From positions 1-43,454 of the forward strand of contig MWDG01000017.1 in the NCBI GenBank assembly GCA_002070455.1: DNA of 43,454 nucleotides, read 5' to 3'. The DNA is from Deltaproteobacteria bacterium ADurb.Bin151 (GTDB lineage Bacteria; Desulfobacterota; Syntrophia; Syntrophales; Smithellaceae). Every line of letters starts with the position of its first letter. Positions within the stretch are counted from its first letter, which is position 1. The translations under genes were made by a program, and so were the position numbers. Below are positions 6,424 to 14,646 of this stretch, in pieces. The notes under the pieces are model-generated. The model did no database searches. It saw nothing but the letters and a program-made list of their open reading frames with translations, and was not told the origin of the DNA.

Positions 6424-7553
6424 AAATATTTTTCTATTTCTTCCTGTAACGCTTTGCAGAGTCCGTAGAGTTCTTTAGGATGATATTGAAACTCCGCCTC
6501 ATCAACTGGCGCACCCATTGCTGTCCATAAGTCTCCATATTCTTTATATTCGCATTCGTTCATATTGTGATATGCTTCAAATGGATACCGCAGTCGACTA
6601 AAATTATTTTTATATAGCACAAGTAATTTCTGCAGCTGATTGTTTGTTAGCTTTATTTCTGACCAATATTTCATTCGGTCAAGTATTCTTTTTCTGATTT
6701 TTTGGGGCAGAAATTCATATAATTGTTGATAATTATGATTTCTACAGTATTTCCCAACATTAATTAAAGATACTGTTTTTAATAAAAGCTCAAATGCGAG
6801 TAATTCAAGTAAATAGCCAGAATCAGTTTTTTGATTAATATTTTTATGCAATAATTCTGCGTCATGTAGGCGATCCATGGCTTCTTTGTGTAATAATTTG
6901 ATCTGTAGATTATCCATGGGGCCACGATCCTGTGAAGCGATGGGTTCTGTGGTTCTTTCTGCTTTAGGAAATAGCCGATCAATCAATGTCCTTGCTTCTT
7001 CAAGCCATTCCCTACGCTCGCTTTCCGTGCTGGTCACGACTGTGCTGAATGTGCGACGATGAAAGTTACCGACTCCGCATAAGGCAAAGATGCAGTTTCG
7101 CCAGATGGTTTCAAGGGGGTCTCCAAAGATTTGCTGCTCCCTTTCCGGCAGGGTGTTTGAGGTGTTGAAGACGACAGCGACTTCAGCCTTCAGCAGACCT
7201 TTGGGGATACCTTCACCGGCATCTCCCTCCAGGAACTCATAGGCAATCCCCGGACGGATCACCCGGTCAATCCAGCCCTTCAATATTGCCGGAGGCTGCC
7301 CCCACCAGTTGGGGTGAATGACGATAATACCGTCTGCCTGTCGGATTTCCTCACAATGGCTTTTGACTGGCTCCGGCAGCACGGCGTCCTTCGGAATTTC
7401 CTTGCTAGCAAGCAGCGGACCGAAGTTCTCGGCATACAGGTCGTGAAAAGATACGCTGTGCCCATTCATTTCGAGCTGCTCGACAGCGGCCGACGTAATT
7501 GCATGATTGAGGCTCGCTTTATCAGGATGGGCAAGGATGACCGATATTCTCAT
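6369..7553 (-). CDS. Flavodoxin-like NAD(P)H oxidoreductase fused to a HEPN-like domain
   Basis: 394 residues with two unrelated halves. Residues 1-198 form a complete flavodoxin-fold quinone/NAD(P)H oxidoreductase (KefF/MdaB-like): an LAHP start for flavin phosphate, HPNWWGQPPAILKGWIDRV at residues 80-98, and the usual end near LFPKA. Residues 213-380 are a helical domain with RYPFEAYH at 323-330, an R-x6-H motif typical of HEPN domains (RNase toxins and nucleotide-binding partners). The join is in frame, and base composition changes from GC-rich to AT-rich at about 6930. Met213 could be the original HEPN start. The last codons lie in an attC-like site. A true fusion product or two separately translated proteins are both possible. 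Confidence 0.75.
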   Translation of the reverse strand: MRISVILAHPDKASLNHAITSAAVEQLEMNGHSVSFHDLYAENFGPLLASKEIPKDAVLPEPVKSHCEEIRQADGIIVIHPNWWGQPPAILKGWIDRVIRPGIAYEFLEGDAGEGIPKGLLKAEVAVVFNTSNTLPEREQQIFGDPLETIWRNCIFALCGVGNFHRRTFSTVVTSTESERREWLEEARTLIDRLFPKAERTTEPIASQDRGPMDNLQIKLLHKEAMDRLHDAELLHKNINQKTDSGYLLELLAFELLLKTVSLINVGKYCRNHNYQQLYEFLPQKIRKRILDRMKYWSEIKLTNNQLQKLLVLYKNNFSRLRYPFEAYHNMNECEYKEYGDLWTAMGAPVDEAEFQYHPKELYGLCKALQEEIEKYLANKALHGNGVNTFHTTT

Positions 7554-7555
7554 GT

Positions 7556-7642
7556 TTATCTGTGTTTCTCCAATTCTTCATATGCCACAAAAATCACCTG
7601 CAGCGTATCGATTAGCTGAATGGCTTTTGGGGTAAGCCAATG
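7556..7642 (-). pseudogene. Remnant of a coding sequence, possibly a regulator C-terminus
   Basis: An open stretch of about 29 codons ends in TAA three bases before the flavodoxin ATG. It reads LTPKAIQLIDTLQVIFVAY and ends EELEKHR. The composition looks protein-like, and the LTPKA start recalls the end of winged-helix regulators. The frame is closed by the stop codon of the hydrolase gene directly upstream, so only a tail survives. Low confidence. Confidence 0.3.
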
Positions 7643-7645
7643 CAC

Positions 7646-8383
7646 TTACCGCCACATGGCCAGAGCCTTCTCAATATTGACGGTGTGTCCCGTATGCGCG
7701 GTGTAAATCCGTTTAACATTAGTAAGACTGGCAATTTTCCGGATCGACGCTGAATCCATTTCCGTATCCTCGGTGAATATCTTTATCATCGGGCGCACCT
7801 GGTCAGCCACAATAATGCATAAATCCCCGACGAACAATGAATCGCCCACCCTGAAACTCATGGAACCCCGCGTATGCCCGGGCGTGCCGATTGCATTAAC
7901 GGTAACACCACCGATTTCCACAGCGTTACCATCCGCCAGGGTCGTGTAATCCGAAACGGGAAGCTTATTCATGTGTCCTATTCCCAGAAAATGGCGATGG
8001 GCTTTATCCTTTAACAGTGGTATTTCTTCACTTGAAAGATAAACCCTGGCCATTGGGAATGCCGGTAATCCGTCAACATGATCACCGTCTGAATGTGTCA
8101 AAAATACAGCCTGAACTGAAGAAGGATCAATCGAAAGAGATTTGCACCCTCTTGCGATCTTTTCAGGATCATCCCCGGCATCAAACGCGATAAAACCATC
8201 CCGCGTTTTGACGATATACATGTTGCTGATTTTGCCTTTGATTACAAATATGGAATTGGATATTTTTGCTGTTTCCATAGGCTGCATATCACGCATTTGA
8301 TAGAAAAACCAACCCATGAAACCACCAGCGCATAATACCAAAAGCAAAATAACAGAAACGGTTATCCTTATTTTCTTCTTCAT
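7646..8383 (-). CDS. Membrane-anchored metallo-beta-lactamase-fold hydrolase
   Basis: 245 residues. Residues 7-29 are a single membrane segment, probably an uncleaved anchor with the domain outside. The MBL metal site is visible: THSDGDHVDG, then GTPGHTRGS, VGDLC and a final TAHTGH. The first motif reads H-x-D-x-D-H, so the usual middle His is Asp, a variant that changes one zinc ligand. The substrate is unknown; glyoxalase II-like or lactonase-like activity is possible. It lies upstream of the flavodoxin gene on the same strand, with a gene remnant between them. Confidence 0.8.
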   Translation of the reverse strand: MKKKIRITVSVILLLVLCAGGFMGWFFYQMRDMQPMETAKISNSIFVIKGKISNMYIVKTRDGFIAFDAGDDPEKIARGCKSLSIDPSSVQAVFLTHSDGDHVDGLPAFPMARVYLSSEEIPLLKDKAHRHFLGIGHMNKLPVSDYTTLADGNAVEIGGVTVNAIGTPGHTRGSMSFRVGDSLFVGDLCIIVADQVRPMIKIFTEDTEMDSASIRKIASLTNVKRIYTAHTGHTVNIEKALAMWR

Positions 8384-8603
8384 GACTTGCCCCTATCAGT
8401 GAATATTGATTAGCTGTTCAACGAAATAATCTGTCGGAGCGTTAACGATCGGCTGGATTGATTTTGATAGCCATCTCTTTAGATTCAACTCATCCAACAT
8501 CAAAGTTTCCCTGCCCCCTTTTTTTAAAACATATGGTGCTTCAACAGACAGGATTGATTGGAACGTGTAGTAGAATTGCACCAACACCCTGTTTTGTCAA
8601 TAA
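8384..8603. other. Intergenic stretch without a convincing gene
   Basis: A 35- to 63-codon frame exists on the minus strand, but it has no convincing domain and unclear start signals. Together with the remnant beside it, this looks like decayed sequence between the hydrolase gene and tRNA-Leu. Confidence 0.4.
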
Positions 8604-8735
8604 TTATGGTTCCGGTAAAATAATGGCGAGGTATGTTTTTCCAGGCGCCCAGGCGGCGTGGCCGAAGGCCGATCCATAGGACACCGAACAGTCAACCAGT
8701 TCCGGTACCTCTAGCTGAAATAAAGCGGACAGATA
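8604..8735 (-). pseudogene. Degraded coding remnant next to tRNA-Leu
   Basis: A 43-codon open tail reads like real protein, for example LEVPELVDCSVSYG and FGHAAWAPGKTYLA, ending LPEP and TAA. In the same frame an in-frame TAG lies just upstream, and no start or domain is recoverable. I do not recognise the family. The position beside a tRNA gene fits a relic of an inserted element, but that is inference. Confidence 0.35.
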
Positions 8736-8850
8736 CTACACGATATCACACAGCATCTCTGTGCTTATGGAACGAGAATAAAATCTGATTAAATGTTTCA
8801 TGTTTAAGATATATGGGGAGAGCGTGGGGAGAGAATCACTATAAACAAAA

Positions 8851-8890
8851 AATAAAAAAGACTTACAGGTCATAATAATCATGTAAGCCT
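8851..8890 (-). terminator. Terminator of tRNA-Leu
   Basis: On the minus strand AGGCTTACA pairs with TGTAAGTCT across a 14-base loop and is followed by a T-rich run (TTTTTTATTTTTTG). It begins 12 bases after the CCA end of the tRNA. Confidence 0.7.
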
Positions 8891-8901
8891 ATGATTTCAC
8901 T

Positions 8902-8989
8902 TGGTACCTGGGGTGGGAATTGAACCCACACAGAGGCAAGCTCCGAGGGATTTTAAGTCCCTTGCGTCTACCAGTTCCGCCACCCAGGC
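8902..8989 (-). tRNA. tRNA-Leu (anticodon TAA)
   Basis: An 88-base class II tRNA with encoded CCA. The acceptor arm GCCTGGG pairs with CCCAGGT (one G-T pair at position 1, as in E. coli tRNA-Leu). The anticodon stem GGGA/TCCC carries the loop CTTAAAA, giving anticodon TAA, which reads UUA/UUG codons. The long variable arm expected for leucine is present, and the T arm has GGTTCAATTCC. Confidence 0.95.
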
Positions 8990-9153
8990 CCATGTGAATT
9001 ACACAAAAAGTTGCGCGGTTTATAGTATGTTTGCTTTGGTGTGTCAAGGATTTGATCAACTGCCGGTATTTCCTGAAACAAACGATTTTTTGTTCCTTGA
9101 AGCCACTCTCTGTTTTATGATAAGCAAAACCATGTTCTCGAAAGGATTCTCAA

Positions 9154-10479
9154 ATGCAAAACATTGACCTCATGATTTCCGGGGGAAAAACCCTGCTAAT
9201 GGACAGCCGTAACACTTCCCTGGGAAACGCCTGTATCGCCATTCATGCAACGGAAATCATCGAAATCGGCACAAAAGAAGAACTCTGCCCCAAATATAAC
9301 GCAAAGAAGGTCATCAATGCGGAGAATTCTCTGGTCATGCCCGGCTTTGTCAACTGCCACACACACGCGGCGATGACCTGCTTCCGCGGAATGGCCGATG
9401 ATCTGGAGCTGATGGAATGGCTCAACGAACATATGTTCCCAGCCGAAGCGCGAAACGTCAACCCGCATCTGGCATACTGGGGATCCCTACTAGCCGCTGC
9501 TGAAATGATCAAATCCGGTACAACAACGTTTTGCGATATGTATATCTTCGAAGATGAAACGGCCCGCGCGGCAAAAGAGGCCGGCATACGTTGTCTTGTG
9601 GGCGAAGTCCTTTACGATTTTCCGTCTCCCAGCTGCAAAACCCCGGAAGAGGGCCTTGCGTACACACGCATGCTCGCCGAAAAATGGGGAAACGACCCGC
9701 TGGTTAATATCCTGGTCCAACCGCATTCTCTCTACACGTGCTCGCCGGCTTTGATTCAGGCTGCCAAAAAGATTGCCGACGAGTATAATTTAATGCTGGG
9801 AATCCATCTTTTGGAAAACCAATCGGAGCTTCGGGAACTGCAAGAAAAATTCGGGGAAGACGGTGTACCCTTCCTGGAAAGAATCGGGTACCTCGATGAA
9901 AGACTGCATGCCTTTCATTGCGTCTGCTTATCTGATTACGATATAAAACTTTTTGCAAAATACGGATGCAAGGTATCGCACCATCCGGCAAGCAATATGA
10001 AACTGGCAAGCGGAATTTCTCCCGTTCCGGACATGCTCAAAGCCGGCATAACTGTTGGTCTTGGCACAGACGGATGCGCCAGCAACAACACGCTGGATAT
10101 GATCAGGGAGATGTCTACGGCTGCAAAACTTCATAAGGTCGCCAGGCTTGATCCGACCGTCATGGACGCAAAAACGGTCGTACGGATGGCAACCATTGAA
10201 GGTGCGAAGGCCTTGAACATGGATCATGTCACCGGTTCGCTGGAAGCCGGCAAAAAAGCGGACATCATCATCATCGGCCTCGACAAGCCTCATTTGACAC
10301 CGATATACAATGAATATTCTCACCTGGTGTACGCAGCCAACGGTGCGGACGTTGATACAACCATTATCAACGGTAAAGTGGTCATGGAAAACCGGCAATT
10401 GCTGACGATCAATGAATCGGATGTCATGAATGAAGTCCGGGAAATCGCTGTCAAAGTCAAAAAAAGCATGAAGATGTAA
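9154..10479 (+). CDS. mtaD: 5-methylthioadenosine/S-adenosylhomocysteine deaminase
   Basis: A 441-residue amidohydrolase that deaminates MTA, SAH or related adenosyl compounds, feeding the SAM by-product cycle in the cytosol. Metal and catalytic residues are in place: H69 and H71 (NCHTHAAM), H218 with E221 (HLLE), HHPASN near 276, and D306 (GTDG). Length and order match the MtaD/SsnA-like branch. Guanine deaminase or chlorohydrolase relatives are less likely because of the HHPASNMKLASG and GTDGCASNN segments. An AAAGGA ribosome-binding site sits upstream. It is followed by a palindromic repeat, not by another gene of its pathway. An MtnX-like phosphatase lies 5 kb away on the other strand. 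Confidence 0.9.
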   Translation: MQNIDLMISGGKTLLMDSRNTSLGNACIAIHATEIIEIGTKEELCPKYNAKKVINAENSLVMPGFVNCHTHAAMTCFRGMADDLELMEWLNEHMFPAEARNVNPHLAYWGSLLAAAEMIKSGTTTFCDMYIFEDETARAAKEAGIRCLVGEVLYDFPSPSCKTPEEGLAYTRMLAEKWGNDPLVNILVQPHSLYTCSPALIQAAKKIADEYNLMLGIHLLENQSELRELQEKFGEDGVPFLERIGYLDERLHAFHCVCLSDYDIKLFAKYGCKVSHHPASNMKLASGISPVPDMLKAGITVGLGTDGCASNNTLDMIREMSTAAKLHKVARLDPTVMDAKTVVRMATIEGAKALNMDHVTGSLEAGKKADIIIIGLDKPHLTPIYNEYSHLVYAANGADVDTTIINGKVVMENRQLLTINESDVMNEVREIAVKVKKSMKM

Positions 10480-10503
10480 TGAGATTTTTTCATAATTCCC
10501 TCC

Positions 10504-10595
10504 GTGTCATTTCGAGTGAGCGAAGCGACGAGAAATCCATGCCCCGAGCGTAGTGAGGGATCTTTAAGATTTCTCACATACGTTCGAAATGACAC
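10504..10595. repeat. Dispersed palindromic repeat
   Basis: Outer arms GTGTCATTTCGA and TTCGAAATGACAC are complementary, with inner partial repeats (GAGAAATC/GATTTCTC and GCGAAGCGA/GAGCGTAGTGAG). This is the arrangement of intergenic MITE- or REP-like elements common in bacterial genomes. It could fold in RNA and act as a transcription stop for mtaD. Confidence 0.65.
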
Positions 10596-10686
10596 ATTGT
10601 AACAAAAATTTCTCACGGAGTTTATCGTAAGCATAGACGAAGGAGTCGAAACGCCTGACCTGCAAGGTTATGAAACAAAGGAAATT

Positions 10687-13600
10687 ATGCAAAGCTCTCC
10701 ATTTACCCGCTTGAAAAAGCTGATCGAACATCATGCCGACGATATTATGATTGCTGATTACCACCGGCTTTTGAAGCCGCTTCAGGCCTCGACCGGCGGT
10801 GTTTCAGGGGACCGTTTTCCTTCGAATAATGCCCTGGCCAGAATGCAGAATAAATTTGATGATTCGCGCCGCCGGGTGGAGAACAGGAAACGAAGCATTC
10901 CCCTCTTTGACTTCCCTTCCGAACTGCCCATCACAGCCAGACAGAAACTCATCATCGAAACCATCCGGGATCATCCGGTTGTCGTCATTACCGGTGAAAC
11001 GGGATCGGGCAAAACAACGCAAATTCCCAAGATGTGTCTGGCGGCGGGACTTGGCAGACGCGGGATGATCGGGCTGACACAGCCCCGTCGGATTGCCGCT
11101 ATCAGCATTGCCTCGCGCATCGCTTCCGAACTCGGGCAGTCCTGCGGGGAAGCCGTAGCCTACAAAATCCGCTTTGAAGAAAAGACGTCCGCCGAACCGC
11201 TGATCAAGGTCATGACCGACGGCATCCTGCTTGCCGAAACGGTACAGGACAGGGACCTGCTTGCCTACGACACGATCATTGTGGACGAAGCGCACGAGCG
11301 CAGTCTCAATATCGATTTCATTCTGGGATATCTGCAGACCATGCTTGCCAAAAGAAGAGACCTGAAGCTGATCATCACTTCCGCTACGATTGACACGGCA
11401 AAATTTGCCGCCGCATTTAGCAATGCGCCGGTCATTGAAGTTTCCGGCCGTATGTACCCGGTTGAGGTACGCTACCGGCCGATTGATCCCGTCAAGGAAG
11501 AAACGGGTGAAACGACTTACGTTGATGAGGCCGTGGCCTGTGTTGAGTCTCTGCAGCAGGAACGGCGTTTTGAGGACATCCTGATTTTCATGCCGACCGA
11601 ACAGGACATCCGCGAAACCTGTGGACGCCTGTCCAAACGTTGTTCGGGGCTGATCCTGCCCCTTTTTGCAAGGCTATCGGCCGGAAACCAGAAACTTGTC
11701 TTTCAACCGGCAAGTCTGCAGAAAATCATCGTGGCCACCAATATCGCGGAAACATCCCTGACGATTCCAGGCATCAAATATGTGATTGACGCGGGTCTTG
11801 CCCGTATCCTGGAATATCATCCCCGCAGCCAGACAACCGGCTTGCCGGTGAAACCGATTTCCCGCAGCAGCGCCGACCAGCGGAAAGGCCGTTGCGGACG
11901 GGTCCAGGACGGCATCTGTATCCGCCTCTACTCGCGTGAAGATTTTGCCGAAAGGCCCCTGTATTCAACGCCGGAAATTCTGCGCTCGAACCTGGCCGGC
12001 GTGATTCTGCGCATGCTGTCACTGAATCTGGGGGATGTCACTTCCTTTCCTTTCATTGACCGGCCCCATCCGAAAAACATCCGCGACGGCATTGAAACTC
12101 TCCGAGACCTGGGAGCGCTCACCCGCGACGAAGGCGAAGCACAGGCCCATCACTACACACTGACTCCGATCGGCCGTACCATGGCTCTGTTTCCACTCGA
12201 TCCGCGAATATCGAGAATGATTATCGAAGCGAAGAAAGAAGGCTGCATCAACGAGATTGCTGTTGTGGCGGCAGCCCTGAGCATTCAGGACCCACGCGAG
12301 CGTCCCTATGACAAGATTGACCAGGCGGCGGTGGCGCACGCGCAATTCCAACACCCTGAATCCGATTTTCTCACCTACCTGCAGATATGGAACCGCTATT
12401 CCGATTCGATCGAAAAAATGGAGTCGCAAAACAGGCTGCGCAAATTCTGCCGCGATCATTTTCTTTCCTACAGGCGGATGACGGAATGGCGTGATATTTA
12501 TCACCAGATCCTGGAAATCGTCAGCGGAAGAAATATCCCGCGTAAACGCGGAAAAACGGTGAAGATCGAAATTGACCAGACAGTTGCCGACAGGATTCAC
12601 CGCTGTATCCTCAGCGGTTATCTTTCCAACATTGCGCAAAAAAAAGAAAAAAACATGTACACGGCAGCCAAAAGCCGCGAGGTGATGCTGTATCCCGGAT
12701 CCGGGCTTTTCAACCGCGGCGGCCCCTGGATAGTCGCCTCGGAAATCAGCCTCACCTCCAGGGTTTTCGCCCGTAACGCGGCCAACATCAAAACCGAGTG
12801 GCTGGAGGAGCTGGGACAGGAACACTGCCGCTATACTTACTGGTCTGCCCACTGGGAAAAGAACCGCGGTCAGGTTGTGGCCCTGGAAAAAGTGATTTTA
12901 TTCGGCCTGACCATCATCGAGCAGCGAACGATCGCCTACGAACGGATCAATCCTGATGAGGCAAAAAGGATCTTCATCCGGGAGGCCCTGGTGACGGGAG
13001 AAGTTGCGCAAAAATTTCCTTTTCTCACGCACAATCTGTCTTTATGGGAAAAGGCAAAAACCATGGAGGATAAGCTCAGGAAACGCGGAATTGCCATTGA
13101 CGAGGAAACAATGGCCCGGCTTTATGAGGAGAGACTGCCGGTAATTTCGGACATCCGCTCCCTGCAGAAGCTGATCAAAGACAAAGGAGGCGATGATTTC
13201 CTGCGCTTTCGTGAAGAAGACTTCATCGCGCAGGATCCTGATCCCGGGGAGCTCAACCAATTCCCCGATCAGATCAAAATCGGAGGCGTGGCGCTGACCT
13301 GCCGCTACCGTTTTGAACCGGGCCGCGCGGAAGACGGGGTTACCGTCTCGGTCCCCGTGGGGCTGGTGTCCAGGGCCGCTTCGGAAAATATTGAAAGGCA
13401 CCTGCCGTCTCTTCTGCAGGAAAAAGTCGCGCACCTACTGAAAACCCTGCCAAAAAATGTCAGGCAGAAACTGCCGCCCCCGGTTCAGCTGGCAAAAGTC
13501 TTCTCTGAACGGTCCGCGGCTGATGAAAACTCTCTGCCGCTTCAGTTAAGCAGATTTTTGTTAAATGACTTTAAGATTATGGTGCCGGCCGATTCATGGG

Positions 13601-14646
13601 CACTGGATAAAATGCCGTCTCATTTGAATATCCGCTACACGGTAACAGACGACCGGGGTCACGAGATTAAAACCGGATGCGATATCGGCAAACTGCAGAA
13701 AGAAATTGCGGATCGGGTCCAGCAAACCTCGCTGGATACTTACCGCCGGCAATGGGAAAGAGACGCCCTCACCGGATGGAATTTCGGCACACTTCCGGAA
13801 AACATTGAACTTGCGGGAAAACATGGCGTAACGGGCTATGCCTACCCCGCCCTGCAGGTTACAGATGGCGTCGTGAATCTCCGCCTCTTCGCCCATCCGG
13901 CAGAAGCAGCGGCCAGTCACATCGAGGGAGTTTCGGCACTTTACGACATTTTATTTGCAGAGAAACTGAAGCAGCTCAAAAAATATATCGCCCTTGGCGG
14001 CGAATTGAAAACGTGGGCGATGAATATCGGAAACCCGAAGCAGATCGAAGAATCCATCATGAAACGCGTTCGGAAAGAACTGTTTTGCCGCTTCTGGCGC
14101 AGCGCCGAAGAGTTTCAAAAGCACGCTGATGTGATCAGCACACAAATTCTGCCCTGCGGACAGCGGATCGTGGTTTCCATCACACCGGTTCTTAAAAGCG
14201 CTGCCGATACTTGCGATGCGCTTCAGCGTCTGATGCAAAAAAACCGGACAAACGCCCCTGTTCTGAAGTTTTTGAAGGAAACGCGGGCCGAAATGCAGAA
14301 TCTTCTTCCCGTCCATTTCCCGGAACTTTATGCCAATGACCACCTTGCCAATATTCCCCGCTACCTGAAAGCCCTGTCGATCAGGGCCGAACGCGGCAGT
14401 CTGAATCTGGCAGCCACGGAAGCTAAGCTCAAAGATGTGGCCGTTTATGTCGATCAACTCAAGGAAATCCGAAATGGCCTGACGGTAGAATCTTCTGCGG
14501 AAAAGAAAAACAGAATCGAAGAACTTCACTGGATGATCGAGGAATACAAGGTTTCGCTCTTTGCCCAGGAGCTCAAAACCCCCTACCCCGTCTCCCCCAA
14601 AAGGCTCCGCCAACTGATGGATGAGATCAACAACATTATTTATTGA
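10687..14646 (+). CDS. hrpA: ATP-dependent RNA helicase HrpA (DEAH box)
   Basis: 1319 residues, close to E. coli HrpA (about 1300). Walker A GETGSGKT is at residues 103-110, DEAH at 200-203, the SAT motif near 232, then the helicase C domain with the QRKGRCGR arginine finger segment. HA2 and OB-fold regions follow, then the long HrpA-specific C-terminal domain (DUF3418). E. coli HrpA acts in mRNA processing and in resolving stalled ribosomes, so a role in RNA remodelling is expected here. An AAAGGA site lies just before the ATG. The 3' end overlaps the convergent aminotransferase gene by 11 bases, with no terminator visible between them. Confidence 0.95.
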   Translation: MQSSPFTRLKKLIEHHADDIMIADYHRLLKPLQASTGGVSGDRFPSNNALARMQNKFDDSRRRVENRKRSIPLFDFPSELPITARQKLIIETIRDHPVVVITGETGSGKTTQIPKMCLAAGLGRRGMIGLTQPRRIAAISIASRIASELGQSCGEAVAYKIRFEEKTSAEPLIKVMTDGILLAETVQDRDLLAYDTIIVDEAHERSLNIDFILGYLQTMLAKRRDLKLIITSATIDTAKFAAAFSNAPVIEVSGRMYPVEVRYRPIDPVKEETGETTYVDEAVACVESLQQERRFEDILIFMPTEQDIRETCGRLSKRCSGLILPLFARLSAGNQKLVFQPASLQKIIVATNIAETSLTIPGIKYVIDAGLARILEYHPRSQTTGLPVKPISRSSADQRKGRCGRVQDGICIRLYSREDFAERPLYSTPEILRSNLAGVILRMLSLNLGDVTSFPFIDRPHPKNIRDGIETLRDLGALTRDEGEAQAHHYTLTPIGRTMALFPLDPRISRMIIEAKKEGCINEIAVVAAALSIQDPRERPYDKIDQAAVAHAQFQHPESDFLTYLQIWNRYSDSIEKMESQNRLRKFCRDHFLSYRRMTEWRDIYHQILEIVSGRNIPRKRGKTVKIEIDQTVADRIHRCILSGYLSNIAQKKEKNMYTAAKSREVMLYPGSGLFNRGGPWIVASEISLTSRVFARNAANIKTEWLEELGQEHCRYTYWSAHWEKNRGQVVALEKVILFGLTIIEQRTIAYERINPDEAKRIFIREALVTGEVAQKFPFLTHNLSLWEKAKTMEDKLRKRGIAIDEETMARLYEERLPVISDIRSLQKLIKDKGGDDFLRFREEDFIAQDPDPGELNQFPDQIKIGGVALTCRYRFEPGRAEDGVTVSVPVGLVSRAASENIERHLPSLLQEKVAHLLKTLPKNVRQKLPPPVQLAKVFSERSAADENSLPLQLSRFLLNDFKIMVPADSWALDKMPSHLNIRYTVTDDRGHEIKTGCDIGKLQKEIADRVQQTSLDTYRRQWERDALTGWNFGTLPENIELAGKHGVTGYAYPALQVTDGVVNLRLFAHPAEAAASHIEGVSALYDILFAEKLKQLKKYIALGGELKTWAMNIGNPKQIEESIMKRVRKELFCRFWRSAEEFQKHADVISTQILPCGQRIVVSITPVLKSAADTCDALQRLMQKNRTNAPVLKFLKETRAEMQNLLPVHFPELYANDHLANIPRYLKALSIRAERGSLNLAATEAKLKDVAVYVDQLKEIRNGLTVESSAEKKNRIEELHWMIEEYKVSLFAQELKTPYPVSPKRLRQLMDEINNIIY

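Noticed and set aside
8396..8587. A 63-codon minus-strand frame
   Set aside because: No convincing start signal or family. It is in a decayed stretch, so not called as a gene.
10504..10595. Repeat considered as a CRISPR array
   Set aside because: It is one inverted repeat, not regularly spaced direct repeats, and there are no cas genes in the window.
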